Source: Streptacidiphilus jeojiense (GTDB lineage: Bacteria; Actinomycetota; Actinomycetes; Streptomycetales; Streptomycetaceae). Taken from it: DNA of 64,000 bases. Made by a program: the position numbers and the translations under genes. The notes below the pieces were generated by a model. The model was given only the letters and a program-made list of their open reading frames with translations, was not told where the DNA came from and did no database searches. Location: NCBI RefSeq assembly GCF_000719095.1, contig NZ_JOEH01000048.1, positions 1-64,000 on the forward strand, read 5' to 3'. Each line of letters begins with the position of its first letter. Position 1 is the stretch's first letter. Positions 8,204 to 18,839 of the stretch are shown here, in pieces.

Positions 8204-9187
8204 TCAGGCCGCAGCGCCGCCGGAGTAGTCGGAGGCGAAGGCGGTCTCGACGACGCCCTCCACACCGGTGTCGGTGAGGATGATCCCGAGCTCACGGTTG
8301 TTGCTGAGCGAGTTGCTGGTGATGTTCATGGAGCCGACCTCCACCTTCGCGGTGGACAGGCCGTAGTCGGCGACGATCGCCTTGGCGTGGATGTAGTAAC
8401 CGGTGCTGGAGGAGTAGCCGCGCACGGTGCCGCCGGCCGCCTTCACCGCGGACACCTCCGAGGAGTAGTCCGACGGGTACTCCAGCACCACCCGCACCGT
8501 CACCCCGGCCTTGGCCCGGGCCACGATGGCGTTGACCACGGCGGTGTCGCTGAACTCCTCCTCCTCGACGTCCAGGGTCTTGGTCGCACCGTTGATCACG
8601 CTCAGCAGCCGGGTCTGCGAGTCGGTGGGCGACCAGGTGAGGTCGTCGCCGTCGCTCGGGGTGATCGCGGTGTGGGCGTAGTCCGCGTTGAAGACCTTCT
8701 CGATCGCCGCGACATCCGTGCTGTCGGTGTCGAAGACACCGTAGTCACGGCTGGTCGTGTAGTACTTCGAGGTCAGGTTGCCGGTGAGGATCAGCGACTC
8801 GGTGCCGTCGACCGTGATGGTCTTCTGGTGGGTGTAGACGTAGGACGAGGACGAGTAGACGACGCCGACGCCGGCCGCCTTGAGGGTGGAGTACGCCGAG
8901 GCGTTGGTGGAGGTCTGCTGACGGTCCAGGATGACCCGCACGGTCACCCCGGCCTTCTCGCGGGCCACCAGGTCGGCCACCGCGGTGGTGTCACTGAGCT
9001 CGTACATCGTCATGTCGAGCGTGCTGGTGGCCGAGTTGATGAAGTTGTAGATCGTCGGCTCGGTGCTGGTGAGCGAGAAGGCGAACGCCGTGTAGTTGCT
9101 CGCGGCGTGGGCCGGCAGGGCGGTACCCAGCGCTGCCGCGCAGGCCGCGAGGATGGTTCCGGCGCGGCGCAGGGTGGTCCGGATCAT
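8204..9187 (-). CDS. Secreted phospholipase-D-superfamily protein
   Basis: 327 residues from the ATG at 9187, which follows GGGAG by 5 nt. A Sec signal peptide is clear: basic start MIRTTLRRAG, hydrophobic core, and a probable cut after ALPAHA. Two HKD half-sites are present: HQKTITVDG with a following GNLT, and HAKAIVAD with a following GSMNIT. The protein therefore has the paired active site of PLD/nuclease enzymes. It probably cleaves a phosphodiester outside the cell (phospholipid or nucleic acid); the substrate cannot be assigned. Its upstream region carries a CGCGCGTAGA motif pair also found before the secreted-protein gene at 50884-52401. Confidence 0.88.
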   Translation of the reverse strand: MIRTTLRRAGTILAACAAALGTALPAHAASNYTAFAFSLTSTEPTIYNFINSATSTLDMTMYELSDTTAVADLVAREKAGVTVRVILDRQQTSTNASAYSTLKAAGVGVVYSSSSYVYTHQKTITVDGTESLILTGNLTSKYYTTSRDYGVFDTDSTDVAAIEKVFNADYAHTAITPSDGDDLTWSPTDSQTRLLSVINGATKTLDVEEEEFSDTAVVNAIVARAKAGVTVRVVLEYPSDYSSEVSAVKAAGGTVRGYSSSTGYYIHAKAIVADYGLSTAKVEVGSMNITSNSLSNNRELGIILTDTGVEGVVETAFASDYSGGAAA

Positions 9188-9252
9188 CGTGTCTCCCTGG
9201 ACACTTGAGGGTTCGTCAGCCCCGGCGGACTGGCGCGCCAACCAGAAAACCA

Positions 9253-9314
9253 CGCGCGTAGAACTGAGGGAAGAGGCGTCCGGTTAACTTGTCATGTCCT
9301 TTTGTCTACGCGCG
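9253..9314. promoter_or_regulatory. Inverted CGCGCGTAGA motif pair upstream of the PLD-like gene
   Basis: CGCGCGTAGA at 9253-9262 (plus) and its inverse TCTACGCGCG at 9305-9314, 52 bp apart start to start. The same 10-mer occurs twice, directly repeated, upstream of the secreted-protein gene at 52.4 kb. It looks like a regulator-binding site shared by two genes for exported proteins. Confidence 0.5.
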
Positions 9315-9396
9315 TCCCTCCGTTTGTGTACGTTCTGGAATCACAGCGAAATCACAGGCCGGGACGGCGCCATCGCGAGCGGCGTAGTGGGTCGTT

Positions 9397-9880
9397 GGCG
9401 GCAACTGCGAGTGGCTTACATGGCGCCACCATTGCCGAGTGGCACGCCCGTGGCTTGTTGCTGTTACTCGCTCCGCTCGCGGCGACAAGGACGGGGAGGG
9501 GTGCGGGGTCTCGCCATTGCCGGGCGGCGGGGCGGTCGGCGGTGCGGCTGGAGAAACGATTCGCCAGGTAGGTGCCCTCTACACGTTGGGTCATTCTTCG
9601 GACACTGGGTCACTTGATCTACACGGATGCCCGGATATGTCCGACATCTCCGTACGACGAGTGACCCGATGTACGAGAAGTGACCCCAGTTCCGACAACT
9701 CGACCCACCGCACGCCCCCCGTCCGCCCCGCACGCCCCCGTCACGGGCCTACGGCGACCGGCCAAGCAGCCCCCTCCCTGCTGTTGGCCCGCGAGCGCAG
9801 CGAGCAACAGCAACAAGCCACGGACGGCGGAGGGCGGCAACGAACCCGCCACGTAAGCCACCCGCAGCTGCCGCACACCG
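9397..9880. repeat. Large imperfect palindrome; decayed inverted copy of the 3' end of the HExxH gene
   Basis: Sequence on the plus strand from about 9397 mirrors the minus strand from about 9880, with one centre near 9637. Three separate anchor pairs give this same centre: GTGGCTTAC at 9411-9419 with its inverse at 9853-9861, GGGTCA at 9588-9593 with 9681-9686, and GGGTCAC at 9607-9613 with 9661-9667. The outer arms include a nearly identical stretch of about 30 bp around CGTGGCTTGTTGCTGTT. The right arm encodes the C-terminus of the 313-residue HExxH protein; the left arm is an untranslated-looking mirror copy. It fills most of the 430-bp gap between that gene and the PLD-like gene. Confidence 0.7.
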
Positions 9881-10560
9881 CGCGGGTTGGTGTCGAGCAG
9901 GCGGACCCACGCGGGTTCGGTCTCGGTCTCGCCGCGGAGCCAGGCATAGCGGGCGAGGGCGTAGCCGAACATGGGTTGGGTGAGGTAGCCGAGCCTGCGG
10001 CGCTGCCAGCCTCCGGCGTGCTGGCTGAAGCGGTGGGCGACGTTGGCGTTGAAGTGACCTGTGCCGAAGAACACGGTCAGCAGGTCGGTGAGGGGTTCGC
10101 CGTCACGCCGCGCAGCCGGGATGCGGTGCTCGCCGAGCAGCCGGTGGTGGCCGAGCTCGTGGGCCAGGACGGCGACGAGGGCGACCGGGTCGGAGCTGAG
10201 CTCGCCGGTGAGGGTGATCATCGGCGAGCCGTCCGCCGACCGCTGGTAGTGGCCTGCGGCCCCCTGGGAGCGCCATGCCGCCGAAGGCAGGTTCGCGAGC
10301 AGTTCGCGCTCCCCCGGGTCCTCCTCCTCGACCTCGACCGACACCGCCGCGCGGTCCACCCCGAGGTGGGCGAACAGCAGTCGCACCACCTGCTCGACCT
10401 CGGCGCCGCCGCCCCGGTAGGGACGGGGGAAGCGGGTGTCCTGCGGCAGCAGTACCTCGCGCCGCAGCACCTCCTCACCGAACTGGCCGGTCAGCCAGTG
10501 CAAGGACTCCTCGATCCAGACGCGTTCGTCCTCACCGACCGGACATCTGCGACGGAACAT
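9619..10560 (-). CDS. Putative HExxH metallopeptidase-like protein
   Basis: 313 residues. A zincin motif HELGHH begins at residue 134 (ALVAVLAHELGHHRLLGEH), preceded by a mixed region (residues 50-120) and followed by WLRGETETEPAW near residue 220, where a third metal ligand could lie. No signal peptide or membrane helix, so it would act in the cytoplasm. From about residue 250 the sequence becomes low-complexity (LLLLLAALAGQQQGGG, then Gly/Arg-rich); this tail lies inside the large palindrome and may be an added read-through. It ends a same-strand run after the Hsp90 and TPR genes, with a 90-bp gap to the latter. Protease activity is inferred only from the motif. Confidence 0.65.
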   Translation of the reverse strand: MFRRRCPVGEDERVWIEESLHWLTGQFGEEVLRREVLLPQDTRFPRPYRGGGAEVEQVVRLLFAHLGVDRAAVSVEVEEEDPGERELLANLPSAAWRSQGAAGHYQRSADGSPMITLTGELSSDPVALVAVLAHELGHHRLLGEHRIPAARRDGEPLTDLLTVFFGTGHFNANVAHRFSQHAGGWQRRRLGYLTQPMFGYALARYAWLRGETETEPAWVRLLDTNPRGVRQLRVAYVAGSLPPSAVRGLLLLLAALAGQQQGGGCLAGRRRPVTGACGADGGRAVGRVVGTGVTSRTSGHSSYGDVGHIRASV

Positions 10561-10650
10561 CCGCCCTCCCCCACCCCGAGGCCACCCGACCCTGCGGAGG
10601 ACATCAGCGGTACCTCGCCCGGTTCCGCAGCACCGCGCGCCCGGCCCGGT

Positions 10651-13600
10651 TCAGCCCTCCTGACGTTCCAGCCAGGACAGCATCGCCTCGGCCCGCTGGG
10701 CCACCGGGTCCAGTACCCCCGGGTGCTCCTTGGCGAGCGTCCGGACCGCCTCGGCCTCGACCGCCGCGGACTCGTGCTCGCCCTGGCCGATGCGTATCGC
10801 GGCGGCGTCGAGCAGGGCCTGCGCGTGCTGGCCCAGGGCGGACTCGCCGCAGTCGGCGAAGGCGTCCGCGGCGCGACGGAAGGACTCCCAGGCCTCCGCG
10901 AACAGGGCGGTCTGCTGGTCGGTGTCCAGCTCGTGGCCGTCCCAGCCGTCGTCCTCGGCGACATCGCGCAGCAGGCCGCCGAGCTGGCGCCAGGTGTCGG
11001 CGTGCTCGCGCCGCAGCTCCTCGGCGCGCTCCGGATCGAGGTCGGGTTCGGCCAGGGCCTGCCGCGCGGTCTGCTCGGCCTCCAGCATCAGGGCCCGGCC
11101 CTGCTCGGCAGTACGACCATGACGGAACGTCAGCCAGGCGCGCGCCCGCAGGGTCCGCACCACCATGCCGGCGATCCCCGCCTGCTGCCACAGTGCCTGG
11201 GCCCGGACGTAGGCGGCCTCGGCCTCCTCGGCACGCCCGGCGGCGCTGAGCGCCTCCGCGGCCCGCGAGGCTATCTGGGCCATCGGGAAGGGCTCGCCCC
11301 AGCCCTCCACGATCGGTGCGGCCAGCGCGTACTGCTCCGCCGCGGCGGCGTGCTCGCGCAGCTCGGTCAGCGATTCCGCCAGGGTCTGACGGGCCGTCAC
11401 GGCTGCCTGGTCGCCGTGCGCGAGCAGGTCCGGAAGGGCGGCCTGGAGGACTTCCGCGGCCTCCACATGCCGCCCGAGCGCCTGGTAGGAGCGCGCGAGC
11501 CGGTAGCGCGCCCCGGCGCCGGGGCCGGCGGACAGCCCCGCCTCGTCCAGCCTGCGGGTGGCCTCCAGCGCGTGCCGGACCGCCTCCTCATACGCCTCCC
11601 GGTGCCCGAGCAGGTCGGCGAGGAGCAGGTGCAGCAGGCCGGCCTCCTCGACGTCGAGCAGGTCGCCGCCGTGGGCAAGCCCTTCGACCGCGGTGGCCTC
11701 GGCCGTGGTCAGGTCTCCGGTCTGGGCCTGGATCCTGGCCAGCGGGACCAGGGGTTCGGCGGCGTTCCAGGGCCGGTCGACGGAGAGGTAGCCGTCGGCG
11801 GCCGCGCGCAGTTCCGCCGCAGCGGCTTCCGGACGGTCCCCGAAAAGCGCGGCACGGTTGTGCCGCGCGTCGGCGAGCACGCAGACCATCCGGGTGGCCT
11901 CGGCCTCGTCCAGCGCGGCCCGAACCTGCTCGTCGGCTGCGAGCGCGACCGTCTCGTCGAGCGCCGCGTGCGCCGGGGTCCGGGCGGACTCGGCGTGGCC
12001 TTCCAGCGCCTCGACGGTGTGCACCTTCGCCCGGTTGAGCAGCGCCGACGCCAGGTGCCGGGAGTTGGCCGAACCGTCGGCGACGGCGGCCCGGGCCGCG
12101 GCCACGGCGCTGTCCGCCAGAGCCCGGGCCCGGTCGAGATCACCGTCGCCGTCGCTCCGGTCGGCGGCCAGCGCCAGCGCGACGGCGGCACGTCCCTGGT
12201 TGACGGCGGCGTCCCCCGGCCGGCCCGCCTCCAGGTAGGCGGCAACCGCCGCCTCGAAGGCGTCCCGGGCGGCCGCGCTGTCCTGCCTGCCGTGGCGGAT
12301 GCCGCGCTGGGCGGCGAGCTCGGCGCGCAGCAGCGGCTCCGGCTCACGGTCCCCCGCGCCCGTCTGCTCCCCCGGCCCCGCCCCGTCGCCCGACCCCGCC
12401 CCGTCCCGGAGCGCCACCTCGACGGCGAGCCAGGCCTGGCGGGAGGCCGGGTGGCCGAGGTCGCGCAGTCGGCGGGCCTCGGCGAGCTGCTCGTCGAAAC
12501 CGGCCGCCGGCGTCGGCAGCGGTGCCGGCACGGCCGGGCGGGCGGCGCCGGGCAGCACCGCGCTCAGCCCCAGCGGCATCCGCTCCAGCAGCGGCTGCAC
12601 GGCGATCCGCTCCGCGCTCTCGCGGGAGACCGCGTCGGTACCGTTGCGGCGGTCGAAACGCTGCACCAGGCCGACCCGCAGCGTCTCGACGTGTTCACGC
12701 AGCGATGCGACCGTCCAGTCACTGCCGCCACCGCCGCCGCTGCCACCGGCGACGGCCGGCCCCACCACCTGCTGTTCGGCCAGCCCGAGCACCAGGAGCC
12801 GGTCCAGCAGCACCAGCGCGGCCTCCGCGAACGACAGGACGCTGTCCGGGTTCCCGGCCCCGGTGAGGTGCTGGGCGTGCTCGGCCAGGATCTCCAGGCC
12901 GCGGGCCTCGTTGCCGGTCAGCGCGCAGAACTCGATGTGGCGCCCGACCGAGGGCAGCAGGCTCTCGTTGCCCCGCGCCATCCGGTAGCCGCGCAGGTGG
13001 TTGGTCCTGGCCTCGTCCACCCGGCCCAGCCGCAGCAGCGGCAGCAGGGAGTACGCGAGCACCCGGTGCGGCTCCTCGGCGCAGGTCAGCCGCCCGGCCA
13101 GGACCTCGGCCCAGCGGTCCAGGGCGACCTCGTCCCGGCCCTGACGGACCTCCCAGCAGCCCTGGTTGCAGGCCTCGCAGGCGTGGCAGTCGCTCATCCG
13201 GTCGCGTTCCCCGGCGAGCCAGTCGGCATAGGCCGCCTCGGCCCGCGGCAGGTCACCGAGGTGCCTGGCGACGTAGAAGTCCTGGACCCGGACGGTGCGG
13301 GCGTTGTAGCCGGCGATCCGGTAGCGGCGCTCCATCTCCACCAGCCAGTCCTCGATGGAGGACAGCGGGATCTCCGGGTAATCCAGCATGCTGGAGGTGA
13401 CCCACTTGAACCGCCAGAACAGCTCGTAGGTCGACTGGTCGTTGAAGACCGCAGGGTCCTCGTCCCACATCCGCAGCATCCGCGCGAAGGGCACGAACAT
13501 CTTGCTGCGCTCGGCGCTGTACTCGTACGCGGTGATCAGGTGCGACAGGGTGTCCAGGAGCAGCGCGGCGTCCCCGGTGGCCTCGGCCGCGGCGACCAGC

Positions 13601-13728
13601 TCCTCGCCGCGCGCATTGCGCTGCGCGCCGTTGGGCGCCCGGTGGTTCTCCCACAGCGCGGCGCGGATGCGCGCCTCCTCGTCGCCCTGACCCGCCATCT
13701 CGCCGCCCGGCGTCTCCCCGCCCGTCAT
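10651..13728 (-). CDS. Large tetratricopeptide-repeat protein coupled to Hsp90
   Basis: 1025 residues from the ATG at 13728, which overlaps the stop of the Hsp90 gene by 4 nt (ATGA), so the two are translationally coupled. Almost the whole protein is helical TPR-like repeats rich in Ala, Leu and Glu (for example LADLLGHREAYEEAVRHALE near residue 660). An unusual Cys cluster lies in the N-terminal part: C181, C184, C187 and C191 (CHACEACNQGC), spaced C-x2-C-x2-C-x3-C, which could bind zinc or a redox metal. TPR arrays are typical Hsp90 partners in eukaryotes, so a co-chaperone or client-scaffold role is a fair inference; no family name is claimed. Confidence 0.82.
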   Translation of the reverse strand: MTGGETPGGEMAGQGDEEARIRAALWENHRAPNGAQRNARGEELVAAAEATGDAALLLDTLSHLITAYEYSAERSKMFVPFARMLRMWDEDPAVFNDQSTYELFWRFKWVTSSMLDYPEIPLSSIEDWLVEMERRYRIAGYNARTVRVQDFYVARHLGDLPRAEAAYADWLAGERDRMSDCHACEACNQGCWEVRQGRDEVALDRWAEVLAGRLTCAEEPHRVLAYSLLPLLRLGRVDEARTNHLRGYRMARGNESLLPSVGRHIEFCALTGNEARGLEILAEHAQHLTGAGNPDSVLSFAEAALVLLDRLLVLGLAEQQVVGPAVAGGSGGGGGSDWTVASLREHVETLRVGLVQRFDRRNGTDAVSRESAERIAVQPLLERMPLGLSAVLPGAARPAVPAPLPTPAAGFDEQLAEARRLRDLGHPASRQAWLAVEVALRDGAGSGDGAGPGEQTGAGDREPEPLLRAELAAQRGIRHGRQDSAAARDAFEAAVAAYLEAGRPGDAAVNQGRAAVALALAADRSDGDGDLDRARALADSAVAAARAAVADGSANSRHLASALLNRAKVHTVEALEGHAESARTPAHAALDETVALAADEQVRAALDEAEATRMVCVLADARHNRAALFGDRPEAAAAELRAAADGYLSVDRPWNAAEPLVPLARIQAQTGDLTTAEATAVEGLAHGGDLLDVEEAGLLHLLLADLLGHREAYEEAVRHALEATRRLDEAGLSAGPGAGARYRLARSYQALGRHVEAAEVLQAALPDLLAHGDQAAVTARQTLAESLTELREHAAAAEQYALAAPIVEGWGEPFPMAQIASRAAEALSAAGRAEEAEAAYVRAQALWQQAGIAGMVVRTLRARAWLTFRHGRTAEQGRALMLEAEQTARQALAEPDLDPERAEELRREHADTWRQLGGLLRDVAEDDGWDGHELDTDQQTALFAEAWESFRRAADAFADCGESALGQHAQALLDAAAIRIGQGEHESAAVEAEAVRTLAKEHPGVLDPVAQRAEAMLSWLERQEG

Positions 13729-15602
13729 CGGCCCTCCCCCTCGGTGGTGTCGCCAGTGGTGCCAGTGGTGGTGTGGTGCGTGGCCCAGTCCAGGAGTCCC
13801 AGGAACGAGCGGTTCAGCAGCGCCGAGTCGGCGGCGCTGAGCGGTCGGCGGGACAGCAGCAGCGCCTGCCCGTAGAGCGCCTCGACGGCGGTGCCGGCCA
13901 GTTCCTGGTCGGCTATCGCCGCGATCCGCTGGACCAGCGGGTTGTGGTGGTTGAGCACCAGCCGGGCGCGCGGTGCACTGCCGCGCAGGGCGCCGAGGAT
14001 GCCCGCCCACAGGGCGTCGGCGCTCTCCTCGGTCTCGGCGCGGGCGCGCTCGTGCCGGGCCTCGCGGTCGTCCAGGTGCAGCGCCGGGACGCCGACCGGC
14101 TGGAAGGTGCGCAGGGCGACGTCGCAGCCGAGCGGGTCCAGCCTGGTCCGGGCGGTGGCGAGGAAGGAGGCGAGCGAGAGCTCGACGGCCGGGTCGACCG
14201 GGTCCAGACTCGCCGTCACAGTGCCCGCGTCCAGGTCGGCGACCACCGTGCCGGGCAGCACCTGCGGCAGCAGGGCGACCAGGTCGGCGTCGTAGGTGTA
14301 GCCGCCGTTGACGACGCCGATGCCCTGGGCCGCGGCGATCGGGGCGATCTGGCGGAACTCCTCCACGGTGGCGGCGATGTGGACGGTGCCGTGGTCGCGG
14401 GCGAAGCGGTCCAGCGCGGTCCTGCCGTCGCTTGTCTCCACCGTGAGCCAGGGCAGCATCAGCCTCAGCATCTCCGGATCGTGCCGGGCCAGGGACTTCA
14501 CTCCGAGCTGATGCACCGCCAGGAAGCGGGCCAGCCGATCGGGATCGCCGGCGGCGAGCGTACCGAGCCAGTCGCGGACCTTGACGCCCAGCGCCTCGCG
14601 GACGGCGGCCAGGGTCTCGTCCTCGTACAGGCTCTCGCGGGAGGCGGTGGGCCGAAGCGTGTCGGTGTCCAGCACGCAGCGGACGAAGAAGGCCCAGTCC
14701 GGCAGCAGTCCCTCGGCCCGGTCGGTGAGCAGCATGCCCTTGAGCGAGACCCGGTGGCCGCCGCGCTGCGCGGGGCTGGCCGCGGCCGGCAACACGTAGC
14801 CGACGCCGCCGATCCCGGCCAGCGGAACGTCGAGGTCGATGACGTCCAGCGGCTCGAAGCCGAGCAGTGAGGCGCAGTGCCCGGCCAGGGCGATCCTGCG
14901 CGCGGCCGGGGTCGGGTAGGAGCGTGCCCAGACCGGGGGCAGGTCGGTGACCGGCTGCTCGACCCCGTCCGGGCCGACCACCGCCACGTCGTAGGGCAGC
15001 AGCGAGCCGAAGTCGCGGGCCAGCTCCAGCACCCGCGCGGGCGCGAGCCACTCCCCCGCGCCGGGGCGCGCGGTCAGGTGCACGGTGGTGCCGGGCTCGG
15101 TGCGCGCGTCCTGCGCGAGCTCCCTGACGGTGTAGGAGCCGTCATCGCGCGCCGCCCACTCCACCGGCGGCTGCTCGGGGAACCGCGCCGAGCGGGTGAC
15201 CACCCGGATCTCCTGGGCCACCACGAAGCAGGCCAGCAGTCCGATGCCGAACTGTCCGAGGAACTCGCGCCGCGCCGTCTCCAGCCCGTCGCGCTTGGAG
15301 CTGCGTCCGATGGTGGCCAGCAGGGAGTGCACATCGGCGCCGGTCAGGCCGATGCCGCTGTCCTCGATCCGCAGTTCTCCGGGGCTCGCGTGGAGCCGGA
15401 CCACGGCCGGAGCGGCCGCGTCGTCCAGGCGCCGGGCGGTGATCGCGTCGACGGCGTTCTGCAGCAGCTCGCGGACGTACACCCGCGGGCTGGAGTAGAG
15501 GTGGTGCGAGAGCAGGTCGACCAGGCCGCGCAGGTCGACCTGGAAGGTGTGGGCGGACGGTTCGGCGCCGCCCGGGGCGGCAGGGGGAGCTTCAGGTGTC
15601 AT
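13725..15602 (-). CDS. Hsp90-family (HtpG-like) ATPase
   Basis: 625 residues from the ATG at 15602. The GHKL ATP-binding domain is clear: YVRELLQNAVDAI (residues about 42-54, N box), IEDSGIGLTGADV (G1 box) and FLGQFGIGLLACFVV (G2 box). A middle domain and a short C-terminal region follow. This divergent group is shorter in its dimerisation region than E. coli HtpG. Family members are ATP-driven chaperones. The direct coupling to a 1025-residue TPR protein, with an HExxH protein beyond, suggests a specialised chaperone module and not the general HtpG. The start has no strong ribosome binding site. Confidence 0.88.
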   Translation of the reverse strand: MTPEAPPAAPGGAEPSAHTFQVDLRGLVDLLSHHLYSSPRVYVRELLQNAVDAITARRLDDAAAPAVVRLHASPGELRIEDSGIGLTGADVHSLLATIGRSSKRDGLETARREFLGQFGIGLLACFVVAQEIRVVTRSARFPEQPPVEWAARDDGSYTVRELAQDARTEPGTTVHLTARPGAGEWLAPARVLELARDFGSLLPYDVAVVGPDGVEQPVTDLPPVWARSYPTPAARRIALAGHCASLLGFEPLDVIDLDVPLAGIGGVGYVLPAAASPAQRGGHRVSLKGMLLTDRAEGLLPDWAFFVRCVLDTDTLRPTASRESLYEDETLAAVREALGVKVRDWLGTLAAGDPDRLARFLAVHQLGVKSLARHDPEMLRLMLPWLTVETSDGRTALDRFARDHGTVHIAATVEEFRQIAPIAAAQGIGVVNGGYTYDADLVALLPQVLPGTVVADLDAGTVTASLDPVDPAVELSLASFLATARTRLDPLGCDVALRTFQPVGVPALHLDDREARHERARAETEESADALWAGILGALRGSAPRARLVLNHHNPLVQRIAAIADQELAGTAVEALYGQALLLSRRPLSAADSALLNRSFLGLLDWATHHTTTGTTGDTTEGEGR

Positions 15603-15795
15603 GGAGTAAGGGGTGCACGGGCGTGGCCGCGCGGGTGGTGGCGACCGGTGGGCCGCACAGGCGGAATGACGCCCCATGGTAGGGCGGCGCTCTGACCGCG
15701 GACCAGGGATTTCAGCAGCCGCCGATCTTGCCTCCCCGGTCCTGGTGCAGACCCTGCCACGAGGGTCCGACAATCGAAGCCGGACCGCCTCCCCG

Positions 15796-15801
15796 TACGA
15801 T
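15796..15801 (+). promoter_or_regulatory. -10 box of a probable leaderless promoter
   Basis: TACGAT ends 7 nt before the ATG of the decarboxylase gene, and no Shine-Dalgarno sequence is present between them, so the mRNA probably starts at the start codon. No good -35 box is visible. Confidence 0.42.
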
Positions 15802-15808
15802 CGTCGGC

Positions 15809-17228
<1,420 letters not shown>

Positions 17229-17242
<14 letters not shown>

Positions 17243-18839
17243 AGTCGGCCATCATCGCCATGTCCTCGTGCTCCAGGTTGTGGCAGTGCAGCATGAAGCG
17301 GCCCGGGTAGTCCTCGAACCGCACCGCGATCTCGACCGCCTCGGCGGGCTGCACGTCCACGGTGTCCTTCCAGCCGCCGTCGAAGGGGCCCGGGGCGCCG
17401 CCGTTGCGCGACACCACCTGGAAGTGGTTGAGGTGCAGGTGGACCGGGTGGTGGAAGTCGCTGACGAAGCGCCAGACCTCGGTGGTGCCGAGCCGCGGCG
17501 CGGCCAGCGAGCGCCCCGGGCGGAACTCCTCGCCGTTGACGGTCCAGCCGCCGGCCGACTTCTGGAACAGGAAGGAGCGGGTGGCCACCGCCTTCGACGG
17601 GTCCGGCGCCGCGATCGTGGAGAGTCGCGCCGGGATCCGGGAGTCGTCGGCGACCGTGCGGCCGCCCAGGTCGAACCGCATCACCTCGGCGGTGCCGCCG
17701 CTGCCCAGCCGGTTGACCAGCCGGAGCCTGGTCCCGGCCGGGTAGCGGGAGAAGTCGACGACCACGTCGAAGCGCTCGGCCGGGGCGACGTCGATGCTGT
17801 CGTGCGCGACCGGCGCCGCCAGCAGCCCGCCGTCGCTGCCGATCTGCACCAGCCCGCCGCCGCCCGGCGGCTGCGGGTCCAGTGCGAGCCGGTAGCGGCG
17901 GGCGTTGGACGCGTTGAGGATCCGCAGCCGGTAGCGGGCCCGGTCGGTGTCCAGCACCGGCCAGGGCGCGCCGTTCACCAGCACGGTGTCGCCGAGCACC
18001 CCGTCCATGTAGCGGGTGGCGACCCCGGGCCGGGTCTGCGCGGCGTCCAGCGACGGGTAGGCGAACGAGCCGTCGGCCGCGAAGGAGCGGTCGCAGATCA
18101 GCAGCGGCAGGTCCCGCTCGCCGCGCGGCAGCGGGAGCGCCGCCTCCTCGTCATCGGTGACCAGATGGAACCCGGCCAGGCCGCGCCAGACGTTGGGCCC
18201 GGTGAAACCCATCCGGTGGTCGTGGTACCAGAGCGTGGCGGCCCGCTGCTCCAGCGGATAGGTGTACGTGCGCTGCGTTCCGCCGTCGCCGCTGTCCATC
18301 GCGGCCGCACCGATCGTGCCGGTCATGCCGGTCATGCCGTCCATCCCCGGCATTCCGGCCATCCCCGGGGTCGCCGCTCCGCCCGCCGGGTGGACCAGCT
18401 GGGTCGGATAGCCGTCGCTGTCGGCCGGGGTGTGGCCGCCGTGCAGGTGCACCACGGTGGGGTGCGGCAGCTGGTTGCGGTGGGTCACCACGGTGCGGCG
18501 CCCGGACCGGGACACCAGCGTGGGGCCGGGGAAGCTGCCCTGGTAGGTCCAGGCCTCGGTGTCCAGCCCCGGAAGGATCCGCAGCAGCGCGGGCCGCTGG
18601 GTGATCTCGTAGTGGTCGGCGGTGGCGTCGCTGCGGACCGGGGCGAGGACCTGCGGACGCGGCAGCCGCACCTGGTAGGGGCGCGGCAGCGGAACCCCGC
18701 TGCGCAGCAGCAGCCCGGGCTGCCCCTGCGTCAGCAGCCCGCCCAGGTACGGCGCCCCGGCCGCGATCGCGCCGGCACCCAGGACCACGCCGCCGCCGAT
18801 GCCGAGGAAGCGGCGCCGGCTCAGCGCGGGCCGGCTCAC
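17229..18839 (-). CDS. Tat-exported multicopper oxidase
   Basis: 536 residues from a GTG at 18839 that overlaps the upstream stop (GTGA). A twin-arginine signal SRRRFLGIGGG at residues 7-17 predicts folded export. Copper ligands are all visible: HLHGGH, WYHDHRMG, HPVHLHLNHF, and the type 1 site HCHNLEHEDMAMM close to the C-terminus. A Met/Gly-rich loop (repeats of GMxGM around 18310-18370) lies between the first two motifs, as in copper-responsive CueO/bilirubin-oxidase types. It would oxidise cuprous ions or phenolics with reduction of oxygen outside the cytoplasm. It is co-transcribed with a small membrane protein and is divergent from a MarR regulator that may control it. Confidence 0.93.

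Noticed and set aside
7612..8295. Minus-strand frame opposite the small membrane protein gene
   Set aside because: No ribosome binding site, and it crosses the terminator hairpin and into the PLD-like gene; the plus-strand frame has GGAGG and a proper membrane helix.
9439..13875. Very long open frame on the plus strand opposite the HExxH/TPR genes (about 1478 codons)
   Set aside because: It is a GC-bias shadow: codon third positions are not G/C-enriched in that frame, the protein is full of Arg/Gly/Pro/Val runs, and the opposite strand has clear family motifs.
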